Assembly (NCBI RefSeq): GCF_001831495.1
Contig: NZ_CP017689.1
Span: forward strand, 1,302,001-1,366,000
DNA from: Thalassotalea crassostreae
GTDB taxonomy: Bacteria > Pseudomonadota > Gammaproteobacteria > Enterobacterales > Alteromonadaceae
Reading direction: 5' to 3'
DNA: 64,000 nucleotides
The notes below the pieces were generated by a model, which saw nothing but the letters and a program-made list of their open reading frames with translations, made no database searches and was not told where the DNA came from. Numbering within the stretch: position 1 is the stretch's first letter; every line of letters begins with the position of its first letter. Below are positions 17,816 through 26,885 of the stretch, piece by piece. The position numbers and the translations under genes were made by a program.

Positions 17816-18937
17816 ATGGTAGAACATCAATATGTTGTTGAGAATATGCCATTGAATAATAGCAATAAAAACAATTCTTTAGAGCAAAGGAATACTTTGC
17901 TTTCTTGGTTTGTATATGAAGAACTAATCGGACCTTATAATGCTATCGAACCTGTAGGTATTTCAAAACTATATTTCACAATATCAACCAAAACTAAAAA
18001 TAAAAAAAACAATAAATCATCAATTCCACTTGGTTGGAAAGTATTTGATCAACTGGGCGAAAGCTACGATGAATTGATTGACCAGCAATTTTATACACCA
18101 TCATCGCAAACTGCTTCACAAAATAAGAAACGAAAACTTAAAAAGAAGCCTAACTTAAAAAAACAGTCTGACGATAAAAAACAGACAGTCGCTTGGGATG
18201 TTTTTGATGGCATCGAAGTGTCACATGATGCGTTGATTGAGCAGGAGTTACGATTACTAACCCCGCTATTAAAGAAATGGGATAACTTTTTAGAGCAATT
18301 TGGTGGTGATCCTACTCATACAAACTGGCAACAGTTCCGCCCTTTGAGGCTAACAAGGGAAGAAGATTGGTCTGATTGGTTAGCTTTTTTTCTTGAAACA
18401 TCTACAACCGGCGTATTTGCGCACATATTGTTCAAAGATAAAGCAGACACCCCTTTAAAATTTGCCAAACCGAATCAAGTTCTGAGAGAAGATTTTCATA
18501 TTAATTATAGAGCTGATTTAATACTGAATTGGGACAATGAAAATTATACTCACTTAGAAATAAAGGTTGGGGATCGGAACTTAGAGAAGACTTTCGCTAC
18601 TAGTGATGAATTTCGCAGTAAGTATAGGGTAGAGCAAGATAAATGGGAAAATTTTATTCTTTTATTATCATCACAAAATGATGATTGGGATAACGTAAGT
18701 CGTAAAACTAAATCATTAACTATTGTTACTCCTATTACTTGGGACGATGTTGCAATAGCATTACGTAAGTCATTTTTTTATAGTGAGAACATTGCATGGA
18801 AAAGTTGGGCTTACGCGTTTATTGGGGCAATAGAACAATTAATCATTGGTTTTGATATTCAGCAGTTAGCTCAAAAGCGAAGGGATAACCTTGCGACAAA
18901 ACTTAATATATTAGAACGAGGGTTTAAAGATGAGTAA
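17816..18937 (+). CDS. PD-(D/E)XK nuclease family protein
   Basis: The ATG at 17816 gives 373 residues; a TTG at 17804 and an ATG at 17846 (with a weak GAGA before it) are alternatives. The C-terminal half has a PD-(D/E)XK core: NYRADLIL (D234), then HLEIKVGD (E248-x-K250), with a preceding helix around WLAFFLETS. The N-terminal half contains a duplicated unit, GWKVFDQLGESYDELIDQQ and AWDVFDGIEVSHDALIEQE, separated by a Lys-rich linker. The gene overlaps the following gene by 8 bases, so they form one unit. It most likely cuts nucleic acid. A defence role is inferred from the setting, not shown. Confidence 0.7.
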   Translation: MVEHQYVVENMPLNNSNKNNSLEQRNTLLSWFVYEELIGPYNAIEPVGISKLYFTISTKTKNKKNNKSSIPLGWKVFDQLGESYDELIDQQFYTPSSQTASQNKKRKLKKKPNLKKQSDDKKQTVAWDVFDGIEVSHDALIEQELRLLTPLLKKWDNFLEQFGGDPTHTNWQQFRPLRLTREEDWSDWLAFFLETSTTGVFAHILFKDKADTPLKFAKPNQVLREDFHINYRADLILNWDNENYTHLEIKVGDRNLEKTFATSDEFRSKYRVEQDKWENFILLLSSQNDDWDNVSRKTKSLTIVTPITWDDVAIALRKSFFYSENIAWKSWAYAFIGAIEQLIIGFDIQQLAQKRRDNLATKLNILERGFKDE

Positions 18938-19400
18938 TGCAATAGATACATTTATTTATGAAGGTATCACACGATATAAGAAAGCTAATGAGGTGTATCA
19001 TACGTTTCGCCGCGAACTACAAAATAAACTCCAATTAATTATTAAAACACGTGATGATTGGGGCGACATCGTTCCCGACCTCGATAGTATTAAAAGCACT
19101 ACATATTGGCCGGAGTATCCGTTGATTAATGCACGAGTTCAATGTGAATGGCATGGTGAGCAAATTATAATCATGATTGCACTTAACTGGTATGATTCTG
19201 GAGACGATCTTCCTTTATTAGCTTTATGGATTGAGAAAGGAAGAAAATACTGGCCAAGCCAAGAATCATTTGCTTGGAGTGAGGACTTCACTTTCGAAAA
19301 AAGCCAATTGCGCTATAAACCCAATCCTGATTCATATGTTTTGGAAGATGAGTTTGATAAAATTTTCAATGAGTTTTTAAATTTCACCTCAAAATATTAA
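18930..19400 (+). CDS. Partner protein of the PD-(D/E)XK gene, unknown function
   Basis: A 156-residue acidic protein translated from an ATG inside the end of the nuclease gene. It is rich in Trp (DDWGDIVPDL, YWPEYPLI, CEWHGE, NWYDSGDDLP, RKYWPSQESFAWSED). It looks like a compact alpha/beta protein without membrane parts. I do not recognise it. The overlap suggests that the product is needed in fixed ratio with the nuclease, for example as inhibitor, sensor or subunit. The gap to 19646 (246 bases) is AT-rich and holds nothing clear. Confidence 0.65.
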   Translation: MSNAIDTFIYEGITRYKKANEVYHTFRRELQNKLQLIIKTRDDWGDIVPDLDSIKSTTYWPEYPLINARVQCEWHGEQIIIMIALNWYDSGDDLPLLALWIEKGRKYWPSQESFAWSEDFTFEKSQLRYKPNPDSYVLEDEFDKIFNEFLNFTSKY

Positions 19401-19646
19401 ACAAAAAATCATATATGAGAGTCTATCTATAAAAACACCACTAAATTGACAATAGGTCATTGTTTGTTAGCTTAAGAACTAAATTTAAGAATAAATAATC
19501 GTGCAATAGAATCAGGCTAAATTATATTACTTCAGCTATGATTGAATGATTCTAGGTTTAATTAATATTTAACTAACAATTAACAACGGTAAGCAAGTTG
19601 TATTGTTATTATCTAAGGGCATTCAATTTTAAACTTAAGATCTAAA

Positions 19647-20321
19647 ATGAAAATTTACCCGTTAAAATTTATCAAACAACATTTGTTTATCACTCTTGAT
19701 GGCAAGGACTGGTTAATTGATACTGGCTCTCCTGTTACCTTTGGTGACATTGATTCTATTGAGTTGATGGGACAAAGCTTTCAAGTAGGCAATGGCGCAA
19801 AGGGGTTAAACGCAAGTGCTATTTCAGGTTATGTTGGTATGGAAGTCGCAGGGCTTATTGGTGCAAATATTTTAAATCAATTTGATTTGGTCTTTGATAT
19901 TGCCCACGGTGAATTAACGTTTGTTGACGTTGATTTAGAATTGCCAGGTATTGTATTAGAGCTTGATGAGTGTATGGGCATACCGATTGTTGAGTCAGTT
20001 ATTGCTGGTAATACATTTAGAATGTTTTTTGATACTGGTGCGCAAATTTCTTATTTACAAGATGACTGTCTATCTAGCTTTGAGCATGCCGGTAAGTGTG
20101 TTGACTTTTACCATGGTTATGGTGATTTTGAAACGGATACCTACCTTATTGATTGTAAACTAGATGGTAGTAGCTTTAATTTGCGCTGTGGCTCATTGCC
20201 GGAAACGTTAGGTGCAAGCCTTATGATGGCAAACACTACTGGCATTATCGGCAATGAGATTATGATCGATAAAGTCGTGGGCTATTTTCCTAAATCAGGA
20301 AAAATGGTCATTTCGGCGTAA
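19647..20321 (+). CDS. Two-lobed retropepsin-like aspartic protease
   Basis: A 224-residue protein with two halves that resemble each other. Lobe 1 has WLIDTGS (DTGS 25-28) and later LIGANIL (70-76). Lobe 2 has MFFDTGA (DTGA 129-132) and later IIGNEIM (200-206). In retropepsin-like proteases the DTG/S gives the catalytic Asp and the (L/I)IGxxIL strand closes the active site. These usually work as dimers of one lobe; here both are in one chain, so a pepsin-like pseudodimer is possible. There is no signal peptide, so it appears cytoplasmic. It stands alone, followed by a strong terminator. The substrate is unknown. Confidence 0.75.
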   Translation: MKIYPLKFIKQHLFITLDGKDWLIDTGSPVTFGDIDSIELMGQSFQVGNGAKGLNASAISGYVGMEVAGLIGANILNQFDLVFDIAHGELTFVDVDLELPGIVLELDECMGIPIVESVIAGNTFRMFFDTGAQISYLQDDCLSSFEHAGKCVDFYHGYGDFETDTYLIDCKLDGSSFNLRCGSLPETLGASLMMANTTGIIGNEIMIDKVVGYFPKSGKMVISA

Positions 20322-20394
20322 TCAATTCTGCAAAAAAATTTAAGTTCGAAACCTAAATTTTTCAGTACTGTTCGGCTTATTAAACGGTCAAAAT

Positions 20395-20431
20395 ACAAAA
20401 GCCAGAATATTACATTCTGGCTTTTGTTTTT
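20395..20431 (+). terminator. Intrinsic terminator after the retropepsin-like gene
   Basis: A perfect 14-bp stem (ACAAAAGCCAGAAT at 20395-20408 with its complement at 20414-20427) with a 5-base loop is followed by TTTT. A weaker AT-only hairpin lies just before it at about 20336-20362. Confidence 0.88.
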
Positions 20432-20483
20432 AAGAGCTTTATGCTTTTGTCATTTGCACTGAGAAACGTTTATGAGCTAGCTT

Positions 20484-21065
20484 CTATGACTTATCTTCCA
20501 ACTGTTCTTTGCTTGTTTCTGGCAACGTAATGCTGGCTTTAAGTCTTCTTCTTAATCGAATAAGTTTAAATGCGAAGTAGCTAAACAATATAAAGTTTAA
20601 TGTTAAACCAACATAGCCTAACCAAGATAAACCATTTACTGGTGTGTTTGTTTTTTCAATCGATAATACGTTAGGGAATATTGATAAAATATTTGAGCGG
20701 AAACCGTAATACTTTACAACAGATGTTGTGCCTTGAACGTTTTGAGCTTCTGCCTGTGTGTCGGCACTATCAAATTTAAAGTAAACCCAGTTATCTTCAT
20801 TGCGTAGTACAAACGATTTATTCACTTCTGTAGTGTAGATGTAATACGTATCAACGTAGGCTTGTGCATTGGTTTCATCAACTTGTGAACGCTTAGCTTC
20901 AGTACCTGTTATTTCTACCGTTTTATAAGAAGGAGCGTAGATAAAAATTACGCTGCTAGTCACAACAAATAAAGTAAACACGAAGGAATACAAAAATTTA
21001 AACTTATTGGTAAAAAAAGCAGTTATGCTGTTTTTAATGTTAAATCGAGATTTTGAAGCTTGCAT
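20484..21065 (-). CDS. DUF1523-like inner membrane protein
   Basis: A 193-residue protein with an N-terminal membrane segment (FLYSFVFTLFVVTSSVIFIY, about 24-43) and a second one near 148-168 (YVGLTLNFILFSYFAF), followed by a basic cytoplasmic tail. Between them is a periplasmic domain starting VEITGTEAKRSQVDE, which matches the GTE-KR pattern of DUF1523 proteins. Function is unknown for the family. It is a single-gene unit with an AAGGAAAAGG stretch upstream of the ATG. Confidence 0.65.
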   Translation of the reverse strand: MQASKSRFNIKNSITAFFTNKFKFLYSFVFTLFVVTSSVIFIYAPSYKTVEITGTEAKRSQVDETNAQAYVDTYYIYTTEVNKSFVLRNEDNWVYFKFDSADTQAEAQNVQGTTSVVKYYGFRSNILSIFPNVLSIEKTNTPVNGLSWLGYVGLTLNFILFSYFAFKLIRLRRRLKASITLPETSKEQLEDKS

Positions 21066-21301
21066 TTATCTTTACCTTTTCCTTTGTTTTATCACTCTAT
21101 ATTGTTCTAGAAATTTCGGTCTATAAATTAGAGTTTGTAATAACAGTTTAATATTATTTAAATAACTTGTTAGAAATTATAAGGTTTTTGAAGAATAAAA
21201 AGTGTTTTAAATTGTACGATCTAAATAAGTAATTCTGCTTTAGGTTTATCGATACGACTCATATTCATTAGTAAAATAAGAATTATGAACCGCTAACTTG
21301 T

Positions 21302-21347
21302 GTGTATCGATTAGATACACTAAACTTTGTGTATCTAATCGATATAC
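21302..21347. promoter_or_regulatory. Double palindromic operator of the TacA-TacT pair
   Basis: Two near-identical palindromes, GTGTATC-N5-GATACAC (21302-21320) and GTGTATC-N5-GATATAC (21329-21347), stand 27 bases apart just before the antitoxin. The two are also inverted copies of each other over 16 bases. This is the expected layout for autoregulation by a ribbon-helix-helix antitoxin and its toxin complex. Confidence 0.85.
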
Positions 21348-21356
21348 GAGGTGGTT

Positions 21357-21623
21357 ATGGCTAAGACAGCCCCAATAAATATGCGTGTTGAGCCGGCGCA
21401 GCAAGATTTATTAACGAAAGCTGCTGCGGCTTTAAATATGGATCGCAGCACGTTTATACTTAATGTTGCATGCAAAGAAGCAGAGAATGTATTGCTCGAT
21501 CAGCGGATTTTTAATTTAGATGAAGAGCAATTTGCTCAATTTGAGCAAGCGATAAATGAACCCGTTGCACATTATAAGTTAAGCAAGTTAATGTCAGAAA
21601 AATCCCCATGGGAAGCAAAATAG
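21357..21623 (+). CDS. tacA: DUF1778 antitoxin, TacA-like
   Basis: An 88-residue protein. The ATG at 21357 is preferred over a GTG at 21351 because the CGAGGTGG ribosome binding site overlaps the GTG. The N-terminal ribbon-helix-helix part reads INMRVEPAQQDLLTKAA and then MDRSTFILNVA, typical of DUF1778. The C-terminal part (DEEQFAQFEQAINEPV) is the usual toxin-binding tail. It neutralises the GNAT toxin and probably represses the operon through the double palindrome upstream. Confidence 0.92.
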   Translation: MAKTAPINMRVEPAQQDLLTKAAAALNMDRSTFILNVACKEAENVLLDQRIFNLDEEQFAQFEQAINEPVAHYKLSKLMSEKSPWEAK

Positions 21624-21625
21624 AC

Positions 21626-22123
21626 ATGCAACTTTGTGTTCCTGTTGCATTAAATCATAAGCACAACTGCTGCAATTTTGATTGCGAAAACGATACGTTA
21701 AATCAGTGGCTTTACAAACGGGCTCTTAAAAACCAACAAAGTGGCGCTTCAAAAACCTTCGTAACTTGTTTAGGCGATAACGTTGCAGGTTTCTATTCTT
21801 TATCAACTGGCAGTATTGAACATAAATACGTATCAGCAGCACTTAAACGTAATATGCCAGCCCCAATCCCAATTATCATTTTATCTAGGCTTGCGGTAGA
21901 TCATTCTTTTAAGGGAAAAGGACTTGGTAAGCACCTGTTAAAAGATGCGTTACTTAGAATATTGCAGGTGTCACAAAACATCGGGGTAAGAGCTGTTGTG
22001 GTACACGCTATCAATCAAGACGTAATCGAGTTTTATAAACAGTTTGGATTTCAACAATCACCGTTAACATCACACACGTTATACCTATCCGTTAGATCGA
22101 TTAAATTAGCTCTATCAAATTAG
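21626..22123 (+). CDS. tacT: TacT-like GNAT toxin (aminoacyl-tRNA acetyltransferase)
   Basis: TacT toxins acetylate the amino group of charged tRNA and stop translation. The chain has the family pattern: NCCNFDCENDTLNQWLYKRA, then KNQQSGASKTFV. The acetyl-CoA site reads RLAVDHSFKGKGLGKHL, and the catalytic-region EFYKQFGFQ is near the C-terminus. The ATG at 21626 lies 3 bases after the antitoxin stop, with GGAAG upstream. An ATG at 21608 overlapping the antitoxin is possible but less like family starts. All expected parts are intact, so it is probably active. Confidence 0.92.
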   Translation: MQLCVPVALNHKHNCCNFDCENDTLNQWLYKRALKNQQSGASKTFVTCLGDNVAGFYSLSTGSIEHKYVSAALKRNMPAPIPIIILSRLAVDHSFKGKGLGKHLLKDALLRILQVSQNIGVRAVVVHAINQDVIEFYKQFGFQQSPLTSHTLYLSVRSIKLALSN

Positions 22124-22297
22124 CATTTGAGACAGTATTTAGAATAGTTGTTCTCGCTGAAGAACTTTTTTTATTTTCGAAAGTGAGTCATTTTTACATT
22201 GTCGATGACGCAATTTGAATATTTACATACTACTCTTTCAAACTAATTATTTTTCGCTTAGTATTACTTTGAATAATTAATAATGTTAAGGAAAATC

Positions 22298-22840
22298 ATG
22301 AATTTATATGTTGTACATTCACCATCTATATGTAGTTTTTTAGTCTATGCTTCAAGTAAAACCGACGCGGTATTGTTAGAAGAACTGAGAAAAATTGAAA
22401 TTAAGGAAGGCCAAGAAGAGAGTGGTTCGCTTATCAGTTCTGCTGATGTAATAGTTGAGTGCTATGCTAATGGTTTCAAAGCATCCGAAAAAGACACTTG
22501 GAGATTTAAGGCTGTAGAATCTTTTGAGAAAAAAGGCTATAAGTATTTAGGTAGTAATAGAGGTATCAAACCTGCTGACAATGCCAATCCAACGCAAGTT
22601 GCAGTCCAAGATGGGTCTGTCCATGGGATAGGAGATTCAACATCGTTCTTTTTAGCACTGTGGACTATATTTTTCTGGTTACTTATAGTTGTTTCTTTGG
22701 GAGTTATGTTTTTAGTCAGTTTTATAACCGGTTTAACTTTAGCCATTTCCATTGTTTTAGGCGGCGGTCTTGTGTTTTTATTTGCAGATATTCTCAAAAA
22801 TGTGGTTGAGATTAATCAAAAGTTAGCACACAAAGAATAG
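22298..22840 (+). CDS. Unknown protein with two C-terminal membrane segments
   Basis: The ATG at 22298 has AAGGA at 5 bases and gives 180 residues. The first 110 residues are soluble (MNLYVVHSPSICSFLVYASS, with a DUF-like alpha/beta look). Two hydrophobic segments follow at about 118-145 (FFLALWTIFFWLLIVVSLG) and 147-170. A short tail faces the same side as the N-terminus. I do not recognise the family. It stands alone. The following 290 bases hold only two GCTATAGGG repeats. Confidence 0.6.
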   Translation: MNLYVVHSPSICSFLVYASSKTDAVLLEELRKIEIKEGQEESGSLISSADVIVECYANGFKASEKDTWRFKAVESFEKKGYKYLGSNRGIKPADNANPTQVAVQDGSVHGIGDSTSFFLALWTIFFWLLIVVSLGVMFLVSFITGLTLAISIVLGGGLVFLFADILKNVVEINQKLAHKE

Positions 22841-23131
22841 GGCTCTTTGAGTATTATATTTTAATAAATAGCTATAGGGTGTAGTGGTCATTGATGTTTA
22901 AAATGATTTTCTTTTGCTATGCCTGATAGATGTTGCTATAGGGCTGTGATGGATTGCTATTCTTAATCGAATTTTAAAAAATTGTAGCCTTTGTTCTATG
23001 AAATGTTTTCCCTTCTTTGTTTTTACATATTCAAACAGTTTTTATATTAATAACTTGTTAAGATAATTGTATCCGGAGTCTAGTGCCGACAGAGTTTAAT
23101 ATCTATTGGCAAAAACATTTAGTGGTTCAAC

Positions 23132-23881
23132 GTGCAAAAATACTTTGTAGTCTGCCTTGTGGCGGTGAGTATACTGTTCAGTGGTGATGTGTTTGCCGCT
23201 GAGATTAAAAAATCTAAGTCAGCTATCTGTCATTCTGTTGATAGTCCTTATTATGCACGCGTTAAAAACTTCGATTCGTTCTCTTCTCTTTCTGCTTGTT
23301 TAAACTCTGGTGGTCGTATGCCAAAGGGGATGCAATCGCCTAGTCAGTCTTATGATCAATCAGTTACTCAATCAAATGCTAACGTATCTTCAAATAACTT
23401 AACCTATTACAAACGCAGTCAATTTGGCAGTGGTTGGGCTGATTTAGATAAAGATTGCCAAAACTCCCGTATGGAAGCGTTGGTGAGTCAATCGGTTGGT
23501 CCTGTGCATTTTAAAGACGCTAAACAGTGTAAGGTGCGCGCTGGTAAGTGGATCTCACCATTTACTGGTAATGTTATCTATGATGCGAGTGTGATTGATA
23601 TAGACCACGTGGTGCCGCTTAAGTGGGCATGGGATCATGGTGCAAGTGATTGGAGTTATTCGCAGCGTGTCGCATTTGCTAATGACCCGGCTAACTTGTT
23701 AAGTGTTGAACGTGGTTTAAATCGTCAAAAGGGCGCGAAGGGTGTTGATGAGTGGTTACCGCCGGCAAATCAATGTCAGTACATCTCACGTTTTATGCGA
23801 GTAATGAAAACCTATAAGCTCAAACCAAGCGAGCAGGTAATGTCTTCCTATGAAAATGCGCGTGCTAGGTATTGTGCTTAA
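23132..23881 (+). CDS. Secreted HNH (DUF1524-type) endonuclease
   Basis: A GTG start is chosen because it gives a clear signal peptide (MQKYFVVCLVAVSILFSG, cleavage near VFA-AE). The mature protein carries an HNH site: VIDIDHVVPLKWAWDHGA (about 153-170), then DPANLLSVERGLNRQKGAKG with the Asn and second half, then VDEWLPP. Such secreted nucleases cut DNA outside the cell, for nutrient or phosphate recovery or biofilm turnover. Three Cys pairs in the mature part would fit disulfides in the periplasm or outside. It is a single-gene unit. Confidence 0.82.
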   Translation: MQKYFVVCLVAVSILFSGDVFAAEIKKSKSAICHSVDSPYYARVKNFDSFSSLSACLNSGGRMPKGMQSPSQSYDQSVTQSNANVSSNNLTYYKRSQFGSGWADLDKDCQNSRMEALVSQSVGPVHFKDAKQCKVRAGKWISPFTGNVIYDASVIDIDHVVPLKWAWDHGASDWSYSQRVAFANDPANLLSVERGLNRQKGAKGVDEWLPPANQCQYISRFMRVMKTYKLKPSEQVMSSYENARARYCA

Positions 23882-23937
23882 ATAAGCCTAAGTGTTGGCT
23901 CTGTCTTTGGCGTCGTCTTTGATTCTGGGCTTTTGTT

Positions 23938-25875
23938 TTACCAGTCTTTAAGTGGCAGGTCGAAATGTTTGGTTGGTGGCCATTGCAGATTTGCCTCTTG
24001 TAATCTCTTCTTAAGTATTGGCGTAAACTCTAAATCAAACGGTGCGCCACAACGGCAATTTTCAACCACTTGAAGCAAATTGTATGTGCTAAATGGTAGT
24101 TCTTCTAGTTGCGCAGCAAGCTGGTTAGCGCTGTCCCTGTCACCTAACATTGCTGAGCTAAGTAATTTTCTTCTCAGCGGCTCTTCAGTTGTGTTACTAA
24201 AATCGGCTATTTTGTCCATGGATCTAATAACTTCGTCTTTGTCACCCTGTGCGGCGCTATACCTTAATATAGCAAAATTGCGGAATTTGGGGTCGTTGAT
24301 TTTTTCAATACTAGATTTGGCGGCGGCAAAGTTTTTTTGCAATAAATACACATCAGATTTAACAAAAAGCAATTCAGGTGTCAAATGAGTCAATTCTCTC
24401 TTTTCAATTAATCTAAGTGCTTCATCATAACGCTTGGTGTCGACTAACGCGGCAATCATATTAATTTTAAAGCCATCGTTTAATGGATCGCAACGTAAAC
24501 TCATTTTGTTTATTTTGTATAAAAGTTCTTCATAGCCAAAAGACCTTACCATTTCAAGCCAACTTAATCTCGGGCATTGAGTGACTTCTGCTATGTTAGC
24601 GATATGTTGCTTAAGTTCGCTCCAGTTGTTTGATAACAGTATTTTGGATATTTGTAAGTATCCTTGTAATTCTATGTTAGTCTCCCTATCTACTGCCATT
24701 TGGAACAACGCTATTGCTGTGCTTAGTGCTTGCTCTCTTTCTTGACTGCTTTTTTCGGGGTCATCACCTAAGGCGGTGTGAGTATAATAGTCGGATTTAT
24801 AACTATAGGCTTCGGAAAAATCAGGTGCATGTTTGATGGCTTCGTTGAAGTAGTCGTTCGCAGTTAAAAGGTCCTGTAGCATTGTGCTGCTTCCATGCGC
24901 CTTGTTATATTGTTTAATGCCTTTTTGGTAGGCGATAAAGGCTTCAACATCGCCTAAACCAGCGTTTTGCATTGCCATACGTGATTTTTCATCGAGTATG
25001 ATATCTAAGGCTTTGGTAACATTGGTCGCGATTTCATCTTGCACCGCAAAGGTGTCTTTAGTGTTTTTATCGTAGGTGTCTGACCATAGGTGAAAGCCAT
25101 CGGTAACGCGGATAAGTTGTGCGGTAATGCGGGCAATATCATTTGATTTTCTGACGCTGCCTTCGAGTATGTAACTTACCCCTAGCTTGTTACCAATATC
25201 GCGTAAATCTTCATTAGTGCCTTTATAGAAAAAGGATGAAGTACGGGCGGTGACTTGCAGTTTTGGTACGCGGGCAAGTTTATTCAGTATTTCTTCGGTT
25301 AAACCATCGGAGAAAAATTCATTTTCTTGATCGCTACTCATATTCACAAACGGCAGTACGGCGATGCTTAGCGCAGGTTTTTGATTTGTTTGGCTATTGG
25401 TTTGTGCATTAGTTTGTACATTAGGTTGTGCATTAGATTGAGAATTGACCTGAGTGTTTGTGATTTGTGAATTGGGGTCTATTGAGTTGTTTTGGTGTTG
25501 CTCTTGTATTTGCGCTTGTACTGGCTCATCCGCAATGGTCTTGTCGTAAATAACAAAACCAACAACCGCGACTAATAACACCGCTAACGTCATCGACAGT
25601 TTTTTTCCGGTGTGATGAGAAATTGACTCGTCTTTATCAACTTCTTTGGTGGGTTTAATGCCTTCGGGAGTAAGCTCAAATGCCCAGGCGAAGATACAAA
25701 CAACCGGGAATCCAATCATTAAAATCACAGTGATGGCTGTGCCAAACACGGTGGGTAAATGTAAGTAAGGGGAGATAACAGACACAATCTGTATGATGAT
25801 CCAGGCGGTGATCAAATAGACGCTGGCAACTTTGAAAACGTTACGACGTCTTAGTTCACCTACGATGCTCTTCAT
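23938..25875 (-). CDS. Membrane protein with TolB/FlgO-like domain and TPR tail
   Basis: The ATG at 25875 (MKSIVGELRRRNVFKVA) with AAGGA upstream is preferred to a TTG three codons earlier. The N-terminus is the common RRNVF motif with two membrane helices (about 15-70), then a third at about 92-110. A Gln/Asn-rich linker follows, with repeated Gln-Thr-Asn units. Then comes a FlgO/TolB-N-like domain starting IAVLPFVNMSSDQENEFFSDGLTEE and containing YILEGSVRKSND, followed by TPR-like helices to the end. Related proteins often have an adenylate cyclase or DNA-binding head; here there is none. It probably acts in signalling or assembly at the inner membrane. Confidence 0.78.
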   Translation of the reverse strand: MKSIVGELRRRNVFKVASVYLITAWIIIQIVSVISPYLHLPTVFGTAITVILMIGFPVVCIFAWAFELTPEGIKPTKEVDKDESISHHTGKKLSMTLAVLLVAVVGFVIYDKTIADEPVQAQIQEQHQNNSIDPNSQITNTQVNSQSNAQPNVQTNAQTNSQTNQKPALSIAVLPFVNMSSDQENEFFSDGLTEEILNKLARVPKLQVTARTSSFFYKGTNEDLRDIGNKLGVSYILEGSVRKSNDIARITAQLIRVTDGFHLWSDTYDKNTKDTFAVQDEIATNVTKALDIILDEKSRMAMQNAGLGDVEAFIAYQKGIKQYNKAHGSSTMLQDLLTANDYFNEAIKHAPDFSEAYSYKSDYYTHTALGDDPEKSSQEREQALSTAIALFQMAVDRETNIELQGYLQISKILLSNNWSELKQHIANIAEVTQCPRLSWLEMVRSFGYEELLYKINKMSLRCDPLNDGFKINMIAALVDTKRYDEALRLIEKRELTHLTPELLFVKSDVYLLQKNFAAAKSSIEKINDPKFRNFAILRYSAAQGDKDEVIRSMDKIADFSNTTEEPLRRKLLSSAMLGDRDSANQLAAQLEELPFSTYNLLQVVENCRCGAPFDLEFTPILKKRLQEANLQWPPTKHFDLPLKDW

Positions 25876-26155
25876 AAATTGCAAATCCTTGTCATTGTTA
25901 TTATTAGCTTTTTGCTCTGTTTGTTGCTTCTCTCAATTGTATTTTTTAACGATCTTAACTTATCCAGTGTATGTCTAGAATGGTTAAAATTCAATCAGTT
26001 GCAAGTTTTTAATTGAGATTGTTAAGGGAGAATAAAAAACGAATAATTTATACTTGTCGGTCAAGGTAAATTAACAAGAAGAACTAATGAGTAATTGATA
26101 AAAATTTGCGGTTAAAAAATGAAGGCGACACGAAAACAAAATTTAGTCTTGCCGG

Positions 26156-26704
26156 TTATTGTTTTCTCAAAACGCAATCATAAACGTTAACAGTTTTTCT
26201 GATCTTATTCTTGAGGTTTTCTGCTGTTCTTTTGTTTTGCAAAAATGGGCTGGTTACCACATGCCAAGAGCCTTGCGGTGTTACTCTTACCTTAGTGATT
26301 TTGTTGAGTTTGGCGGCAAGTTTATTGGCATCATCTTTGTTTTTAAACGCGCCACAACGAAGTTGGTGCGGAGTTGCAGCAGGAATATCATAATTGCTTT
26401 CCTCACCAGTAATTTTTTCAATCGCTAAAATTTTTGGATAATCGAATTGCTCTTTTGGTGCTGGTGCAACTTCAACTTTCGGGACGCTTGCTGTTACAGA
26501 TGATTGCGTCTTCGCCACGTTTTGATGAGGATTCGCATGCTCAGCAGTTTGCTCTTTCGCTGAAGGACTCGCTATTAGTACGTAAGCTGCATAGGACGAT
26601 AGAGATACAAAAGCCGTGCTGACAATAAGTTTTGCTATCGCGCGAGTTTTTCTTTGTTTAGCTTTTGTCGACTTTTGTTTTACTGTTTTATTTATGTAAT
26701 CCAT
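26156..26704 (-). CDS. SPOR-domain membrane protein
   Basis: A 182-residue protein with a basic cytoplasmic start (KQKSTKAKQRKTRAIAK), one membrane helix (about 27-46), a Pro/Ala/Lys-rich linker, and a C-terminal SPOR domain (about 112-180: LRCGAFKNKDDANKLAAKL, then VRVTPQGSWHVVTSPF). SPOR domains bind denuded peptidoglycan at the division site. The layout is like FtsN but shorter and outside the usual argS neighbourhood. It is likely a division or cell-wall protein. Confidence 0.8.
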   Translation of the reverse strand: MDYINKTVKQKSTKAKQRKTRAIAKLIVSTAFVSLSSYAAYVLIASPSAKEQTAEHANPHQNVAKTQSSVTASVPKVEVAPAPKEQFDYPKILAIEKITGEESNYDIPAATPHQLRCGAFKNKDDANKLAAKLNKITKVRVTPQGSWHVVTSPFLQNKRTAENLKNKIRKTVNVYDCVLRKQ

Positions 26705-26885
26705 AGCGAGTATTTGTGCTTATTATTGTTAGCAAACTAATTGCTACATTGTTTGAGTATATTGAGTTTGACCTAATTAGGGAATCAAATTTTCCATTTT
26801 AAAACGCAGCTTGTTTTATGGCGCGATATTTGACAGTATTTTCAACAGCCAAGGAAATTAATAAGGAAGAGGTCTAGCATAAGCT

